Below the pieces are notes generated by a model. The model was not told where the DNA came from and searched no databases. It saw only the letters and a list, made by a program, of their open reading frames with translations. Source: Laspinema palackyanum D2c (GTDB lineage: Bacteria; Cyanobacteriota; Cyanobacteriia; Cyanobacteriales; Laspinemataceae). From it: DNA of 64,000 nucleotides. Location: assembly GCF_025370875.1 (NCBI RefSeq), contig NZ_JAMXFD010000008.1, positions 62,001 through 126,000 of the forward strand, read 5' to 3'. Positions 19,712-27,607 of this stretch are shown piece after piece (position 1 is the stretch's first letter; every line of letters starts with the position of its first letter). The position numbers and the translations under genes were made by a program.

Positions 19712-20383
19712 ATGCGGTTACAGCTATTTCTATTAGAAAGGGCCAAATCAAAGGAGCAAGGGTTGACCTTAATTGAATGCTTGATGGGAATCCTACTTCT
19801 GACAAGCATATTAATCGGCATTGCTCCGCCTCTGGCAATTGTGGTAGCGACGCGAGTCCAAAATCGGCGTGCAGAACAAGCCCAGCAGTTAGCCCAAGCA
19901 GAGATAGACCGAATTCGAGTCTTAGTGGCTCAAAGTGGTTATACCAAAGCTCATTTACCGGGAGTAGAGACGGGTAGTCCTGAAACGGTCAATATGACAA
20001 TTCGCAATCAACTGAGTTCTCCCGTATCTTGTTCAGGTAAAACACCAGAAGATAACCAAAATCTTAGACCCACTGAGTTGGTGAAGGTCGATGTCGATGG
20101 CAACTGTGAGACTGATTTTTTGGTGCAAAGCGTTCGCAGCCAAGGGCAGAGTATCAATAGCAACAGACCTCCCGGGCGTTTTACGATGACCGTTCGGGTC
20201 TATGCCGCATTAGGCAGGGAGCAAGGGGGTCTAACCTTAAACACTAAACAAGCTGCATTGAAACTAGCAGGGGGCCAAGGCAGTCAAAACACTAACCCTT
20301 TAGCTGTGGTTCAAACCGAAATTTTTGCCCTCGATAGTGATAATACAGGTTGCATTCTCAACGCTAGTTTATGTGTAGAATAA
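19712..20383 (+). CDS. hpsB: Pseudopilin HpsB
   Basis: A 223-residue type IV pilin-like protein. The prepilin motif QG|LTLIECLMGILLLTSILIGI at about residues 18-38 has the cleaved glycine, the +5 glutamate and the hydrophobic helix, so it should be processed by PilD and inserted in the inner membrane. AATRVQ-like helix residues (QNRRAEQAQQLAQAEIDRI) follow, as in HpsB. It lies 23 bp after hpsA with AAGGAGG at 19700-19706. It is probably part of a pseudopilus that assists polysaccharide secretion. The C-terminal pair of cysteines (NTGCILNASLC) may form a disulfide. Confidence 0.87.
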   Translation: MRLQLFLLERAKSKEQGLTLIECLMGILLLTSILIGIAPPLAIVVATRVQNRRAEQAQQLAQAEIDRIRVLVAQSGYTKAHLPGVETGSPETVNMTIRNQLSSPVSCSGKTPEDNQNLRPTELVKVDVDGNCETDFLVQSVRSQGQSINSNRPPGRFTMTVRVYAALGREQGGLTLNTKQAALKLAGGQGSQNTNPLAVVQTEIFALDSDNTGCILNASLCVE

Positions 20384-20441
20384 CCTGGGGTGTAAACGTT
20401 TTAAGTTGCTAAAAAATCCTATTAAATTAGGCAGGATAACA

Positions 20442-21422
20442 ATGGCTAAAAAGCTTTTTCAATTATTACTTAATCGGTGGAGACTTTCGCATCCTAAGCA
20501 TTCCCAAGATGGGTTTACTTTGTTAGAGCTTTTGGCTTCTATGATGATAGTAACCGTTATTATCACGACCATCTTGGCTTTGGTTGTAGATTTGCTAAAG
20601 ACCGACCAACAAGAAACCGCCCAGAGCGAAACTCAGCAGGAAATGCAAAGAGCTATAGATTATATTAGCTCTGAACTCCGCGAAGCCATCTACATTTATG
20701 ATAATCGATGTTTCCAAGGTAATTCACCACCCCCCAATTCACCAGATCCCAAATGTAGAGGGATTTTTAATTACCTAACGATTCCAGAAAGTAGTGTTCC
20801 CGTGTTAGCATTTTGGAAGCTTGAGCCTTTACCTGAGAATTGTCAAGCGCCTTCTGAAAATCCAAATGATCCTTGCAACGATTTGCGAATCGGCGGGAGG
20901 ACATATTCTTTAGTGGTTTACTACTTAACCACCCATAACCCTAATAATACCTGGACCGGAAAAGCCCGGATTGCCCGCTATCAGCTTGATAAATTCCAAT
21001 CTAATACCGCCGCTCCTGCACTGTTTACTGGGTATATTGATCCTAAACCTGAAAAATTTATCGACTGGCCTTATCAACCCGGGACTCATACTGTTAGCCA
21101 CGCCGCTCTTGATGTCTTAGTAGATTTTGTAGATCTTAATAACGAAGACCGAAATCCTCAGTGTCCTAATAATAATTATGAATTAACCCCAAGCCCGCAG
21201 TTGGCACAGAGTAAATTGGGCCAGAAAAATCTAGGGTTTTATGCCTGTATCAGAAAACCCGAGGATAAAAAAGCTCAAGATGCCTTAATTTTTATCCGAG
21301 GTAATGCAAATGGAAAGCTTGGAGTTACTAGCGATGCCTATCTACCTGCTCTCCAAGCTCAAGTGATGAGAAGAAGCGTATTTGGTCTTTCGGGTAATGA
21401 CTCAAGCACTTCTGAGCCATAA
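20442..21422 (+). CDS. hpsC: Pseudopilin HpsC
   Basis: A prepilin-like protein of about 326 residues. The basic leader is followed by DG|FTLLELLASMMIVTVIITTI with +5 glutamate, then a helix with DQQETAQSETQQEMQRAIDYI and ELREAIYIYDNRCF, characteristic of the larger PilW/HpsC type. I chose ATG 20442 (AGGA about seven bases upstream) over TTG 20406. It follows hpsB by about 60 bp in the same direction. It probably forms the pseudopilus tip with HpsB. Several cysteines in the globular part may pair. Confidence 0.86.
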   Translation: MAKKLFQLLLNRWRLSHPKHSQDGFTLLELLASMMIVTVIITTILALVVDLLKTDQQETAQSETQQEMQRAIDYISSELREAIYIYDNRCFQGNSPPPNSPDPKCRGIFNYLTIPESSVPVLAFWKLEPLPENCQAPSENPNDPCNDLRIGGRTYSLVVYYLTTHNPNNTWTGKARIARYQLDKFQSNTAAPALFTGYIDPKPEKFIDWPYQPGTHTVSHAALDVLVDFVDLNNEDRNPQCPNNNYELTPSPQLAQSKLGQKNLGFYACIRKPEDKKAQDALIFIRGNANGKLGVTSDAYLPALQAQVMRRSVFGLSGNDSSTSEP

Positions 21423-21485
21423 AGTTAACAGACTAAAGTCATTACCGCCACTACAAAATCTGAGGTTAGATTCGGGAGAAATGGC

Positions 21486-21986
21486 ATGAAAAAACAGAGT
21501 CGTTCTAAAAATACTACTACATCCGGTTTTACCCTCTTAGAGCTCCTGGTTGTTGTCTTTATTATCGGTATCTTAGCAGCAATGGGGATACCGAGCTGGT
21601 TGTCTGTGATCAACCGGCAGCGAGTGAATACGGCTCAAGCTCAAGTAGTTCAAGCTTTAAGGGCTGCTCAATCTACTGCAAAGCAAACCCGCTCTTCACA
21701 AGAAGTTACTTTTTTAAATCCCCCCGATCAGGTTCCTACCATTCAAATAACTGGTAAACCAGACCAAAAACTAGGAAATGGCAACTTAGAACAGGGAATG
21801 ATTCAACTGAAGCTTCCCACGGGAAGTGATTCAATTACATTTAATGGTGATGGGAATGTAGATGCAGCCAGTTTGCCCTTCACCGTCGAAGTGGCGGGAG
21901 CGAACAATAACCCTAGGCGTTGTGTTGTTGTTCGCACTATCTTAGGAGCCATGACCCAAGGAGCGGATGAAGAATGTAATCCTTAG
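21486..21986 (+). CDS. GspH/FimT-family pseudopilin
   Basis: A 166-residue protein with SG|FTLLELLVVVFIIGILAAMG (residues about 13-32), the canonical prepilin cleavage site and membrane helix, then PSWLSVINRQRVNTAQAQVV and a beta-rich globular domain. It ends with RRCVVVRTILGAMTQG and a near-terminal cysteine, probably a disulfide loop. Its spacing from hpsC (63 bp) suggests the same transcript. Nostoc has a third pseudopilin (HpsD) at this place, but I do not assign that name with certainty. Confidence 0.85.
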   Translation: MKKQSRSKNTTTSGFTLLELLVVVFIIGILAAMGIPSWLSVINRQRVNTAQAQVVQALRAAQSTAKQTRSSQEVTFLNPPDQVPTIQITGKPDQKLGNGNLEQGMIQLKLPTGSDSITFNGDGNVDAASLPFTVEVAGANNNPRRCVVVRTILGAMTQGADEECNP

Positions 21987-22028
21987 CTGAATTAAAACAT
22001 CCATCCTGAAGTTTGTAAAAAAATATTA

Positions 22029-22070
22029 AAAATCCTCGAAATTTCTCCCGTGAGGATTTATTTTATTTTC
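22029..22070 (+). terminator. Hairpin between the two FimT-like genes
   Basis: AATCCTC (22031-22037) pairs with GAGGATT (22052-22058) and is followed by the T-rich TTATTTTATTTTC. It looks like a terminator for hpsA-hpsB-hpsC-FimT, which would leave the second FimT-like gene with its own promoter or with read-through. Confidence 0.55.
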
Positions 22071-22092
22071 AAACAATAATTCAGGGTGCTGA

Positions 22093-22626
22093 ATGATGAA
22101 ATTATCCTCTCACATCAGACATCGGTTTCACCCGTCACCGGCGAACGGATTCACACTGCTTGAAGTTTTAATCGTTGTTTTTATTCTCGCCATTCTAGCC
22201 GGTATCGGCATTCCTAGCTGGCTGAATTGGGTGAATACTCTCCGCCTTAATTCCGGCCAAAATCAAATTTATTCGGCCCTACGTCAAGCACAAAGTCAAG
22301 CCACTTCCAATAAAGACATCTATCAAGTCAGTTTCCGAGAAATGAATGATAGGGCTCAATGGGCGGTTCATCCCTCCTCTGCTACTCCCACAGCCCAGGA
22401 CTGGCAAAATTTCAACTCTTTTGTAAAAATTGACGAGAGCAAAACCACTCTTTATAAATACGCTTCAACGGGAGTGTGGCGAATGCAATTTAATCCAAAG
22501 GGACACGCGAATGGTCGCCTGGGACGGGTGACTGTTCGCCTTCGCAATAGTAACAGCAATAAACAGCGCTGTGTCTTTGTTTCTACCCTGTTAGGGGCGA
22601 TGCGAAAGACGGAAAAGTGTGGTTGA
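22093..22626 (+). CDS. GspH/FimT-family pseudopilin (second copy)
   Basis: A 177-residue paralogue of the preceding gene. NG|FTLLEVLIVVFILAILAGIG is the prepilin signal, and PSWLNWVNTLRLNSGQNQIY parallels the same part of the neighbour. It ends QRCVFVSTLLGAMRKTEKCG, again with two C-terminal cysteines. The ATG pair at 22093/22096 follows GGGTGCTGA without a clear Shine-Dalgarno. A terminator-like hairpin separates it from the rest of the hps operon. The family assembles into type II secretion or type IV pilus-like filaments. Confidence 0.84.
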   Translation: MMKLSSHIRHRFHPSPANGFTLLEVLIVVFILAILAGIGIPSWLNWVNTLRLNSGQNQIYSALRQAQSQATSNKDIYQVSFREMNDRAQWAVHPSSATPTAQDWQNFNSFVKIDESKTTLYKYASTGVWRMQFNPKGHANGRLGRVTVRLRNSNSNKQRCVFVSTLLGAMRKTEKCG

Positions 22627-22651
22627 GGTTGGGTTGAGGACCAACCGCTGA

Positions 22652-22862
22652 TCCGGCGGGGGTTCAAACCCCCGCCTCATAGCTTAAGTCGGTTAAAACC
22701 GACTGCAAGTCTTATCCCGTGGTGTTTTTAGTCGGTTTTAACCGACTTGAGCTGTTAGGCGGGGGTTTGAACCCCCGCCGGGTGTTGCCACCGCTGCTCC
22801 GCCGGGGTTAAAACCCCCGGCGGGTTGCCACCCGCCGGGTGTTGCCACCCGCCGGGTGCCAC
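22652..22862. repeat. Nested palindromic repeat, copy E, with extra GC palindromes
   Basis: A full copy (CCGGCGGGGG ... CCCCCGCCGGGTGTTGCC) lies between the pseudopilin stop and the convergent glgB stop. The right side carries further small palindromes, CCGGGGTTAAAACCCCCGG and repeated ACCCGCCGGGTG units, up to 4 bp before the glgB stop codon. It could terminate both convergent transcripts. Confidence 0.86.
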
Positions 22863-22865
22863 TCC

Positions 22866-25175
22866 TCAAGTCTGAGACATCCAGGCTTTACGCGCTTCTT
22901 CCGTCTTCTCTTTATCTAACTTAAACACCAACACGGATAACGGCGGTAAGCACAAATCCATTGAGTAAGCATGACTATGGAACCACCATTCATCGGCCCA
23001 TTTACCGCCTAGATTCCCCATGTTGCTGCCGCCATATTTGCCGGAGTCGCTGTTAAAAATTTCGCTGTAGAATCCATGTACCGGAACCCCAACGCGATAG
23101 TGACTGTGCGGTTGCGGGGTGAAGTTACAAACCACGACCACAAAATCTTCTTTATTTTTATCCCAGCGGATAAACGACACGACACTATGGCGATTGTCGG
23201 AACAATCAATCCATTCAAACCCTTCTTGTCCGAAATCTTGGGTATAAAGTTCAGGGGTTGAACAATATAAGTGATTCAGGTCGGTCATGAAGGTTTTGAG
23301 TTGTTGGTGTGGCTCAAATTGCAGCAGTTCCCACTCCAAATCGCCCCAGACATTCCACTCACTCCATTGGCCGAATTCCATGCTCATAAACAGGGTTTTC
23401 TTGCCCGGGTGAGCAAACATATAGGTAAACAAACAGCGGACATTGGCTAATTTCTGCCAACGGTCCCCGGGCATTTTACCGATGATGTTGCTCTTACCAT
23501 GCACCACCTCATCATGGGACAAGGCCAACATGAAATTCTCGCTGTGGTGATACCACATACTAAAGGTGATGTTGTTCTGGTGGAACTGGCGGAACCAGGG
23601 GTCCATGCTGAAGTAATCCAGCATATCGTGCATCCAGCCCATGTTCCATTTCAAGTTAAACCCTAATCCGCCCACATAAGTCGGCCAGGAGACCATCGGC
23701 CAAGAGGTAGACTCTTCCGCAATGGAAAGCACGCCGGGATAGTAAGAAAACAGCAGATGATTCGCTTGGCGCAGGAAGTCTGCCGCTTCTAGGTTTTCCC
23801 GTCCGCCATATTGGTTGGTCACCCATTCCCCATCTTTGCGGCAGTAGTCTAAATACAACATGGAGGCGACGGCATCGACGCGGATGCCGTCAATGTGGAA
23901 TTTATCAAACCAGAATAAGACGTTGGAAACGAGGAAGTTGCGGACTTCGTTGCGGTTGTAGTTAAAGACGAGGGTTCCCCATTCCTTATGTTCGCCTTTG
24001 CGGGGGTCGGCGTGTTCGTAGAGGTGGGTCCCATCAAAGAAGGCCAATCCATGTCCATCTTTGGGGAAATGTCCGGGAACCCAGTCTACCAAGACGCCAA
24101 TTCCCTCTTTGTGACAGCAATCCACAAAATACATGAAGTCTTCCGGGGTGCCAAAACGGGAGGTGGGGGCGTAGTAGCCGGTGACTTGATAACCCCAGGA
24201 CCCATCAAAGGGATGTTCGGCGATGGGGAGTAGTTCAATGTGGGTGTAGCCGAGTTCTTTGACGTAGGGAATCAGTTTCTCGGCGAGTTCGCGGTAGGTG
24301 AGGAATCTGGCCCCGGGTTTGAGTTCGGAGACGATGACGACGGGTTCGGTGTCTCCGTTGGGGAGTTTGGCGGGTTCGGAGGCGGAGGCATGGAGCCAGG
24401 AGCCTAAATGACATTCGTAGACGGAGATGGGTTTGGTGAGGGGGTCGCTGTTGCGACGTTCTTCCATCCAGTCTTGGTCGGTCCAGGCGTAGGTGTCAAG
24501 GTCGGTGACGATGGAGGCGGTTTTGGGCCGGGGTTCTTGTTGGAAACCGTAGGGGTCAGATTTTTCGTAAATGTGACCGGCGGAGTTTTTAATTTCATAT
24601 TTGTAATGTTCGCCGACTCCGAGGTCCGGGATGAAGAGTTCCCAGACGCCGTTACCGCGTTTAGCCATTTGATGTTTGCGTCCATCCCAGTGGTTGAAGT
24701 CGCCGAGAACGGAGATGTTACGGGCGTTGGGGGCCCAGACGGCAAAGTAAACGCCTTTAACGCCGTTGACTTCTAGGGTGTGTGCACCGAGTTTTTCGTA
24801 GATGCGATGGTGGTTGCCTTCGGCGAAGAGGTGGATGTCGAGGTCGGTGAGTTTGGGGGACCGGAAGGCGTAGGGGTCGTAGATGACTCGTTCATGGTCG
24901 CCTTCTTTGATGCGGAATTGGTAGTTGGCGAGTTCAGCGGTTTCGATGACGCATTCAAAGAAGTGGGGGTTATGCACGGACTGCATGGGATATTCTTGGC
25001 GCTGTTCCGGGACGATGACGGAAACGCTGTCGGCGTTGGGGAGGTAGGCGCGGACGGCCCAATGGGAGATTTTTCCGTTGTCCTGGATGGGATGAGCGCC
25101 GAGGATTTCAAAGGGGTCTTGATGTTGATTTCCAACTATTTGATGGACTTGATCCGGGGCGATTGTTATGGTCAT
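22866..25175 (-). CDS. glgB: 1,4-alpha-glucan branching enzyme
   Basis: GlgB makes alpha-1,6 branches in glycogen, the main carbon store of cyanobacteria. The 769-residue protein has two N-terminal beta-sandwich (CBM48-like) domains and a GH13 barrel. Catalytic motifs: [12 protein letters not shown] (nucleophile Asp), [12 protein letters not shown] (acid/base Glu), [14 protein letters not shown] (third acid), and [19 protein letters not shown] (region I). The C-terminal beta domain ends with VLVFKLDKE. It is monocistronic. A palindromic repeat block abuts its stop codon. Confidence 0.97.
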   Translation of the reverse strand: MTITIAPDQVHQIVGNQHQDPFEILGAHPIQDNGKISHWAVRAYLPNADSVSVIVPEQRQEYPMQSVHNPHFFECVIETAELANYQFRIKEGDHERVIYDPYAFRSPKLTDLDIHLFAEGNHHRIYEKLGAHTLEVNGVKGVYFAVWAPNARNISVLGDFNHWDGRKHQMAKRGNGVWELFIPDLGVGEHYKYEIKNSAGHIYEKSDPYGFQQEPRPKTASIVTDLDTYAWTDQDWMEERRNSDPLTKPISVYECHLGSWLHASASEPAKLPNGDTEPVVIVSELKPGARFLTYRELAEKLIPYVKELGYTHIELLPIAEHPFDGSWGYQVTGYYAPTSRFGTPEDFMYFVDCCHKEGIGVLVDWVPGHFPKDGHGLAFFDGTHLYEHADPRKGEHKEWGTLVFNYNRNEVRNFLVSNVLFWFDKFHIDGIRVDAVASMLYLDYCRKDGEWVTNQYGGRENLEAADFLRQANHLLFSYYPGVLSIAEESTSWPMVSWPTYVGGLGFNLKWNMGWMHDMLDYFSMDPWFRQFHQNNITFSMWYHHSENFMLALSHDEVVHGKSNIIGKMPGDRWQKLANVRCLFTYMFAHPGKKTLFMSMEFGQWSEWNVWGDLEWELLQFEPHQQLKTFMTDLNHLYCSTPELYTQDFGQEGFEWIDCSDNRHSVVSFIRWDKNKEDFVVVVCNFTPQPHSHYRVGVPVHGFYSEIFNSDSGKYGGSNMGNLGGKWADEWWFHSHAYSMDLCLPPLSVLVFKLDKEKTEEARKAWMSQT

Positions 25176-25690
25176 GTTTTGTTGCCTAAATGCAGTTCAT
25201 GAATGGGTTTCGATATCTGTGCGGTTGATTAACCCTGGATGAGGGTTAGGGCACAAGGATTATACGGAATCCGGTTGTGATAGGTCTATAAAAACCGGCA
25301 CCTTGAAGGGTGGAGGCTCACAGGACGAAGCCTGCCTAAGCGCTGCCGCGCAGGCTGTGCCAAACGCAGGCTAAGAGAGAACAGGGATTTTTGAGAACCG
25401 GATTTGGGGTTAGATATTGCGATCGCCTCGGGTAGGGGTGTTGATGATGGCTTCATCCTAGAGATTTTTGGGTCTCTGGGATCAAGGGTGCTGGTTGGCT
25501 CACCCATCGGCTCCCTAATGCCCTGGCGATCGCCTCCTTTAGAGGGAGCAACTCTTTTACAGAACTGACGCTTGTTCAAGGGATTGAACCCGATAGGGTT
25601 GATGCTTTTGATGAAAAGCACCTACTCTTTACTTCAGGTGATGGGTCGGTCCTGTTCTATCAATACACCATAAATATTAAGGATTGTAAA
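25176..25690. other. Intergenic with a palindromic repeat; no gene
   Basis: Upstream of glgB. At about 25316-25375 there is AAGCCTGCCTAAGCG, then GCAGGCTGTG and CGCAGGCTAAGAG, related to the palindromic element at 45661-45803. A plus-strand GCGATCGC cluster follows. The minus-strand frame 25286-25621 overlaps the repeat and has poor composition, so I do not call it. The TnpB element begins at about 25691. Confidence 0.55.
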
Positions 25691-25698
25691 GTGAACTA

Positions 25699-25733
25699 CC
25701 CAGCGATGAATCTCAGATTACAGCGTGGGCTTC
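25699..25733 (-). ncRNA. Putative omega-RNA scaffold at tnpB 3' end
   Basis: Right after the tnpB stop, on the minus strand, GAAGCCCACGCTGTAATCTG and AGATTCATCGCTGGG lead to TAGTTCAC. AATCT-C-AGATT (25709-25719) is a small palindrome inside. In TnpB systems this region gives the guide RNA scaffold and the guide is the adjoining flank (plus strand positions below 25691). Confidence 0.5.
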
Positions 25734-26906
25734 CTACCCAGAGACAAGCGTAGTAGTAGATTTCTTTCGTCCTCTATTACTACGTCTTACTGTCTGGCGA
25801 TAGGCTTTATCCCCGGTTCCCGAGGTCAATATTCGTAGACCCTCATCTCTGAGGTTGATTGCTGCATTGACATCCCGATCATGTTTCGACCCACAGTTGG
25901 TACAAGTCCAATGTCTTATGTCCAGGGGTAGACTCCCAACTTGGTTTTTGCAGACATGACAAGTTTTTGAACTCGGGAAAAACCTATCAACCTCTTGATA
26001 AACCTTGCCCTCTTGTTCAGCCTTGTACTTGAGCATGGTACAAAATTGACCCCAGCCTACCTGACTTATAGCCTTGGATAGACTGCGGTTTTTTACCATG
26101 TTCTTGACTGCTAGATCTTCAACCACAATCACTTGGTTTTCGTTAACTATCCTACGCGATAGCTTGTGATGAAAATCTTCTCGACATCGGGATATCTTAT
26201 GGTGAACTCTAGCTACTTTCTTTCTAGCCTTATGGCGGTTATTTGAGCCTTGGGGCTTACGAGAAAGTTGTTGTTGTTTGCACTTTAAGTTTCGTTCGTA
26301 TTTATCTAGCCATCTAGGGTTGTCAAATTTTGAACCATCAGAGGTGATAGCAAAATGAGTTAACCCGAGGTCTATACCTACTGCTTTGCCTTCAGCATTA
26401 GATTCAGACTTTTCTTTACCATCCTCAAATAACACTGAAGCAAAGTATTGGTCACCACGGTTTTTGGAGACAGTAACAGTCTTTACTTTCCCATTTATAG
26501 GACGGTGAATAATTGCGTTTACTTCTCCAATAGATGGGAGATTCAATGAACCATCCAACACCTTAACATTCTGAGGGTACTGGATAGATTGTTTTCCATG
26601 CTTCGACTTAAAGCTAGGATAACCCGCTCTCCTTTCAAAGAAATTGTTGAAGGCTACACCCAGATTGAGGCAGACTTGCTGTAGGCATTGGGAGTAGGTT
26701 AGCTTCAACCATTCATACTCTTTTTTGAGTGAGGGTATTTGCTTTTTAACCTCATACCCAGACAATCCTTTACCTGTCTCCTTATAGGTTTTATTCATCA
26801 AGTCAAGACAGTAGTTCCACAGAAAACGGCAATTGCCAAAGGACTGCTCTAGCAACTGCTTCTGTTCTCTATTGGGATATAGTCTTACCTTGACGACCTT
26901 TAACAT
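25734..26906 (-). CDS. tnpB: TnpB, RNA-guided endonuclease of an IS605-type element
   Basis: TnpB is the ancestor-like relative of Cas12, cutting DNA next to the transposon end under guidance of an RNA made from its own 3' end. The 390-residue protein is complete. The RuvC acids are visible: D179 in AVGIDLGLTHFAIT, E263 in VVVEDLAVKNM and D345 in HDRDVNAAINL. The zinc finger is CHVCKNQ ... CTNCGS (about 318-340). The N-terminal helix-turn-helix (VKVRLYPNREQKQLLEQSFG) is intact. The stop codon overlaps the start of the putative omega-RNA hairpin. All key residues are present, so it may be active. Confidence 0.9.
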   Translation of the reverse strand: MLKVVKVRLYPNREQKQLLEQSFGNCRFLWNYCLDLMNKTYKETGKGLSGYEVKKQIPSLKKEYEWLKLTYSQCLQQVCLNLGVAFNNFFERRAGYPSFKSKHGKQSIQYPQNVKVLDGSLNLPSIGEVNAIIHRPINGKVKTVTVSKNRGDQYFASVLFEDGKEKSESNAEGKAVGIDLGLTHFAITSDGSKFDNPRWLDKYERNLKCKQQQLSRKPQGSNNRHKARKKVARVHHKISRCREDFHHKLSRRIVNENQVIVVEDLAVKNMVKNRSLSKAISQVGWGQFCTMLKYKAEQEGKVYQEVDRFFPSSKTCHVCKNQVGSLPLDIRHWTCTNCGSKHDRDVNAAINLRDEGLRILTSGTGDKAYRQTVRRSNRGRKKSTTTLVSG

Positions 26907-26964
26907 TAGAGTAAATTAAATATCCGAGACGCTATTATAACATAAGTAAAGAAAAACGATTCAT

Positions 26965-27000
26965 CCCACGCTAAATCTGAAATTATGGACGTGGGGCTTC
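26965..27000 (-). repeat. Second copy of the tnpB end sequence
   Basis: CCCACG (26965-26970) pairs with CGTGGG (26990-26995). Aligned directly with 25699-25733 it shares CCCA, AATCT, ATTA and GTGGG.CTTC in the same order and direction. It may be the left end of the element or a leftover right end of another copy. Confidence 0.5.
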
Positions 27001-27027
27001 TCGTTCAATCAAACTAAAATGGTCCGT

Positions 27028-27390
27028 TCAAAACGGAAAAATCACCCGGAGGAATTCTCTGACGGGTAAGCGATTAATCATGATCTGCCCGGGAGGGATG
27101 GGCCCGATCGCCGTGGTTGGACTGCCATCGTAGGGGGCGATCGTCGCTTGAAATGCCGGATCTTCGAGCAATGTGGCATATTCAGCCGGGCTCAGCGGTG
27201 TTCCATCAACGGGCGATCGGCCTTGGGTAATAATTTCAGTTCGCAAAATTTCCTCGGGAACATCCGAGGCAGGAGGTAAAGCGGTCGCCAGTGGGGTGAT
27301 CCCCAGCAGGATTCCCCCGACTAAAATCAACTGAATTAAAGGGGTGTGACCCGAGAGTTTAGGACCGATAGGTTGGTGGCGATCGCGCAT
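27028..27390 (-). CDS. Small exported protein of unknown function
   Basis: A 120-residue protein. The N-terminal PLIQLILVGGILLGITPLATA (about 17-37) is a signal peptide or single membrane anchor ending near ALPPASD. The mature part has VDGTPLSPAEYATLLEDP, PPGQIMINRLPVREFLRVIF and a terminal FPF. I recall this pattern (LSPAEYA..L, INRLPVRE, terminal FPF) from conserved cyanobacterial hypothetical proteins. No function is known to me. It lies between the TnpB element and the RNase III fusion gene, on the same strand as both. Confidence 0.65.
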   Translation of the reverse strand: MRDRHQPIGPKLSGHTPLIQLILVGGILLGITPLATALPPASDVPEEILRTEIITQGRSPVDGTPLSPAEYATLLEDPAFQATIAPYDGSPTTAIGPIPPGQIMINRLPVREFLRVIFPF

Positions 27391-27466
27391 ACAAATTAAA
27401 AGATGATTTTCTTAACTTTTACTAGCATATTTTCAGCCATTTTCTATCAGTCTAAGGTGATAAATA

Positions 27467-27535
27467 AGTCGCAACACCTGGCGGGGGATTAATCGATTGG
27501 CTGCCTCATAGCTTAAGTCGGTTAAAACCCGACTA
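27467..27535. repeat. Nested palindromic repeat, half copy F
   Basis: GTCGCAACACCTGGCGGGGG, ATTAATCGATTGGCTGCC, TCATAGCTTAAGTCGG and TTAAAACCCGACT form the left half of the family. The GC hairpin has the same ATCGATTGG disruption as copy B. It lies 73 bp downstream of the stop of the minus-strand RNase III fusion gene. Confidence 0.75.
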
Positions 27536-27607
27536 ACGACATGAAACCGTAAGACGCGCAGTTTCAACCCTTGGTAGGGGCGCTTAGCCTGATAACGAGG
27601 TTCAAAA

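Larger units (their letters stand above)
25691..27000 (-). mobile_element. IS200/IS605-type element with tnpB only
   Basis: The element contains tnpB but no Y1 transposase (tnpA). On the minus strand the right end after tnpB reads GAAGCCCACGCTGTAATCT ... CGCTGGGTAGTTCAC, which resembles the hairpin/omega-RNA end of cyanobacterial TnpB elements and fixes the boundary near 25691. A related 36-bp sequence lies upstream of tnpB at 26965-27000, in the same orientation, and is taken as the other limit. Without tnpA it could move only with help from another copy. Confidence 0.6.

Noticed and set aside
25286-25621. 111-codon minus-strand frame
   Set aside because: It lies across a palindromic repeat (AGCCTGCC.../GCAGGCT), so the reading is by chance.
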